Source of the DNA: an uncultured Lachnospiraceae bacterium
GTDB lineage: Bacteria; Bacillota; Clostridia; Lachnospirales; Lachnospiraceae
NCBI GenBank assembly: GCA_948441955.1
Contig: CAOJQZ010000025.1
Location: 1-32,073, forward strand
Reading direction: 5' to 3'
Length of the DNA: 32,073 nt
How positions within the stretch are numbered: position 1 is the first letter of the stretch; each line of letters begins with the position of its first letter. The notes beneath the pieces were generated by a model, which did no database searches, was not told the origin of the DNA, and saw only the letters and a program-made list of their open reading frames with translations. A program made the position numbers and the translations under genes. Of this stretch, positions 31,590 to 32,073 are shown piece by piece.

Positions 31590-32073
31590 ATGAGAAAGAA
31601 AAAAATTATTGCCGTATTGCTTGTCCTAGCTATGGTGCTTTCCTTAGCAGCCTGCAATAAGAGGACATCAGGCGGCACAGGCTCATCCGGAGAATCCGGC
31701 GGAAACAAGGAGACAATCCGATTACTTGGCTACTCCTACTATGAATCGACCATGAATATCCTTCGCGATCAGCTTTCTAAAGCCGGATTCGAAGTAGAGG
31801 TTAACATGCAGCCAGACTATGCTAGTATGGTAACCGCCAGAGACACCGGAGAGTGGGATCTTGCCATGTCAGGCTGGACAACGGTTACAGGTAATCCTGA
31901 CTACGCGGTAAGAGACGTATATGCATCCTATGGACAGTATAATCCAGGCGGAATCAATGATCCTAAGGTTGACGAGCTGATTGACAAGGCATCTGCCGAA
32001 ACACCGGCAGAGTATGGCGCAACCTACAAGGAATTAGAGGATTATGCAATAACTGAAAATGTTTACTCTATTC
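31590..32073 (+). CDS. Family 5-like solute-binding lipoprotein, 3' end outside the window; apparently lobe II first
   Basis: The gene starts at the ATG at 31590 with AAAGGAG 12 bases upstream and is open to the window edge (161 codons). The signal peptide MRKKKIIAVLLVLAMVLSLAAC ends in a lipobox, followed by a Ser/Gly linker. The mature part (from about 45) reads ETIRLLGYSYYESTMNILRD, then KAGFEVEVN, GEWDLAMSGWTTVTGNPDY and NDPKVDELIDKA. In DppA/OppA proteins these segments lie some 350-450 residues in, in lobe II. The N-lobe that should precede them is absent, so this may be a truncated or circularly permuted binding protein. It is the fifth gene of the importer operon. The remainder is unseen. 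Confidence 0.8.
   Translation, partial: MRKKKIIAVLLVLAMVLSLAACNKRTSGGTGSSGESGGNKETIRLLGYSYYESTMNILRDQLSKAGFEVEVNMQPDYASMVTARDTGEWDLAMSGWTTVTGNPDYAVRDVYASYGQYNPGGINDPKVDELIDKASAETPAEYGATYKELEDYAITENVYSI

Overview
The window looks like a chromosomal segment from an anaerobic, gut-type low-to-mid-GC Firmicute, most likely a Lachnospiraceae member. This rests on strong AGGAGG ribosome sites, sigma-A-type promoters with 17-bp spacers, Gram-positive lipoprotein signals, a wall-anchored surface protein with a Thr/Gly/Asn/Pro-rich stalk, a CUT1 sugar importer without its own ATPase, and REP-like palindromes. Species is not assigned. Nearly all the sequence is accounted for by about 24 genes; no rRNA, tRNA, CRISPR array, integrase or IS element was seen.

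Layout. (1) 1-3700: a large secreted, wall-anchored protein (minus strand) with a degenerate transglutaminase-like region, an excellent promoter and a terminator. (2) 3810-4034: a promoter and a 48-residue orphan protein. (3) 4069-11492, minus strand: a DAACS symporter, then an amino-sugar/sialic-acid type operon read right to left as nanE, sugar-binding lipoprotein, two permeases, Gfo/Idh/MocA oxidoreductase, HSL-type hydrolase. (4) 11772-15664: a divergent RpiR regulator plus ROK kinase (nanK-like), then divergent nagA and nagB. Together nanK, nanE, nagA and nagB cover ManNAc to ManNAc-6-P to GlcNAc-6-P to GlcN-6-P to Fru-6-P. Neither a sialic acid lyase nor a sialidase is in the window. The nagA/nagB pair is bracketed by two copies of a palindromic repeat, one of them a perfect 74-bp palindrome; the other copy supplies the nanK stop codon. 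(5) 15752-17742, minus: two CobW/G3E-type GTPases, one with a His-rich metal-binding insert, the other with a degenerate metal motif and an unusual C-terminal domain.

(6) 17808-25034, minus: a compact four-gene defence operon, hsdR-hsdS-prrC-hsdM, with overlapping or nearly touching genes. The third gene encodes a PrrC-family anticodon nuclease, recognisable across the whole protein (ATPase motifs plus the R-E-H nuclease triad). The HsdR nuclease motif has Gln where the canonical catalytic Glu is expected, so the tRNA-cleaving arm may matter more than usual. This is the most notable system in the window.

(7) 25198-26283, minus: an M24 (Xaa-Pro type) peptidase, divergent from (8) 26567-32073, plus: an Opp/Dpp-type importer operon with two permeases, two ATPases and the beginning of a binding lipoprotein. 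This importer is structurally atypical. Both permeases carry long N-terminal membrane extensions, and the binding protein goes straight from its signal peptide into sequence that normally lies near the C-terminus of family 5 binding proteins. Its gene runs off the window.

All family assignments come from reading motifs by eye; no database search was run.
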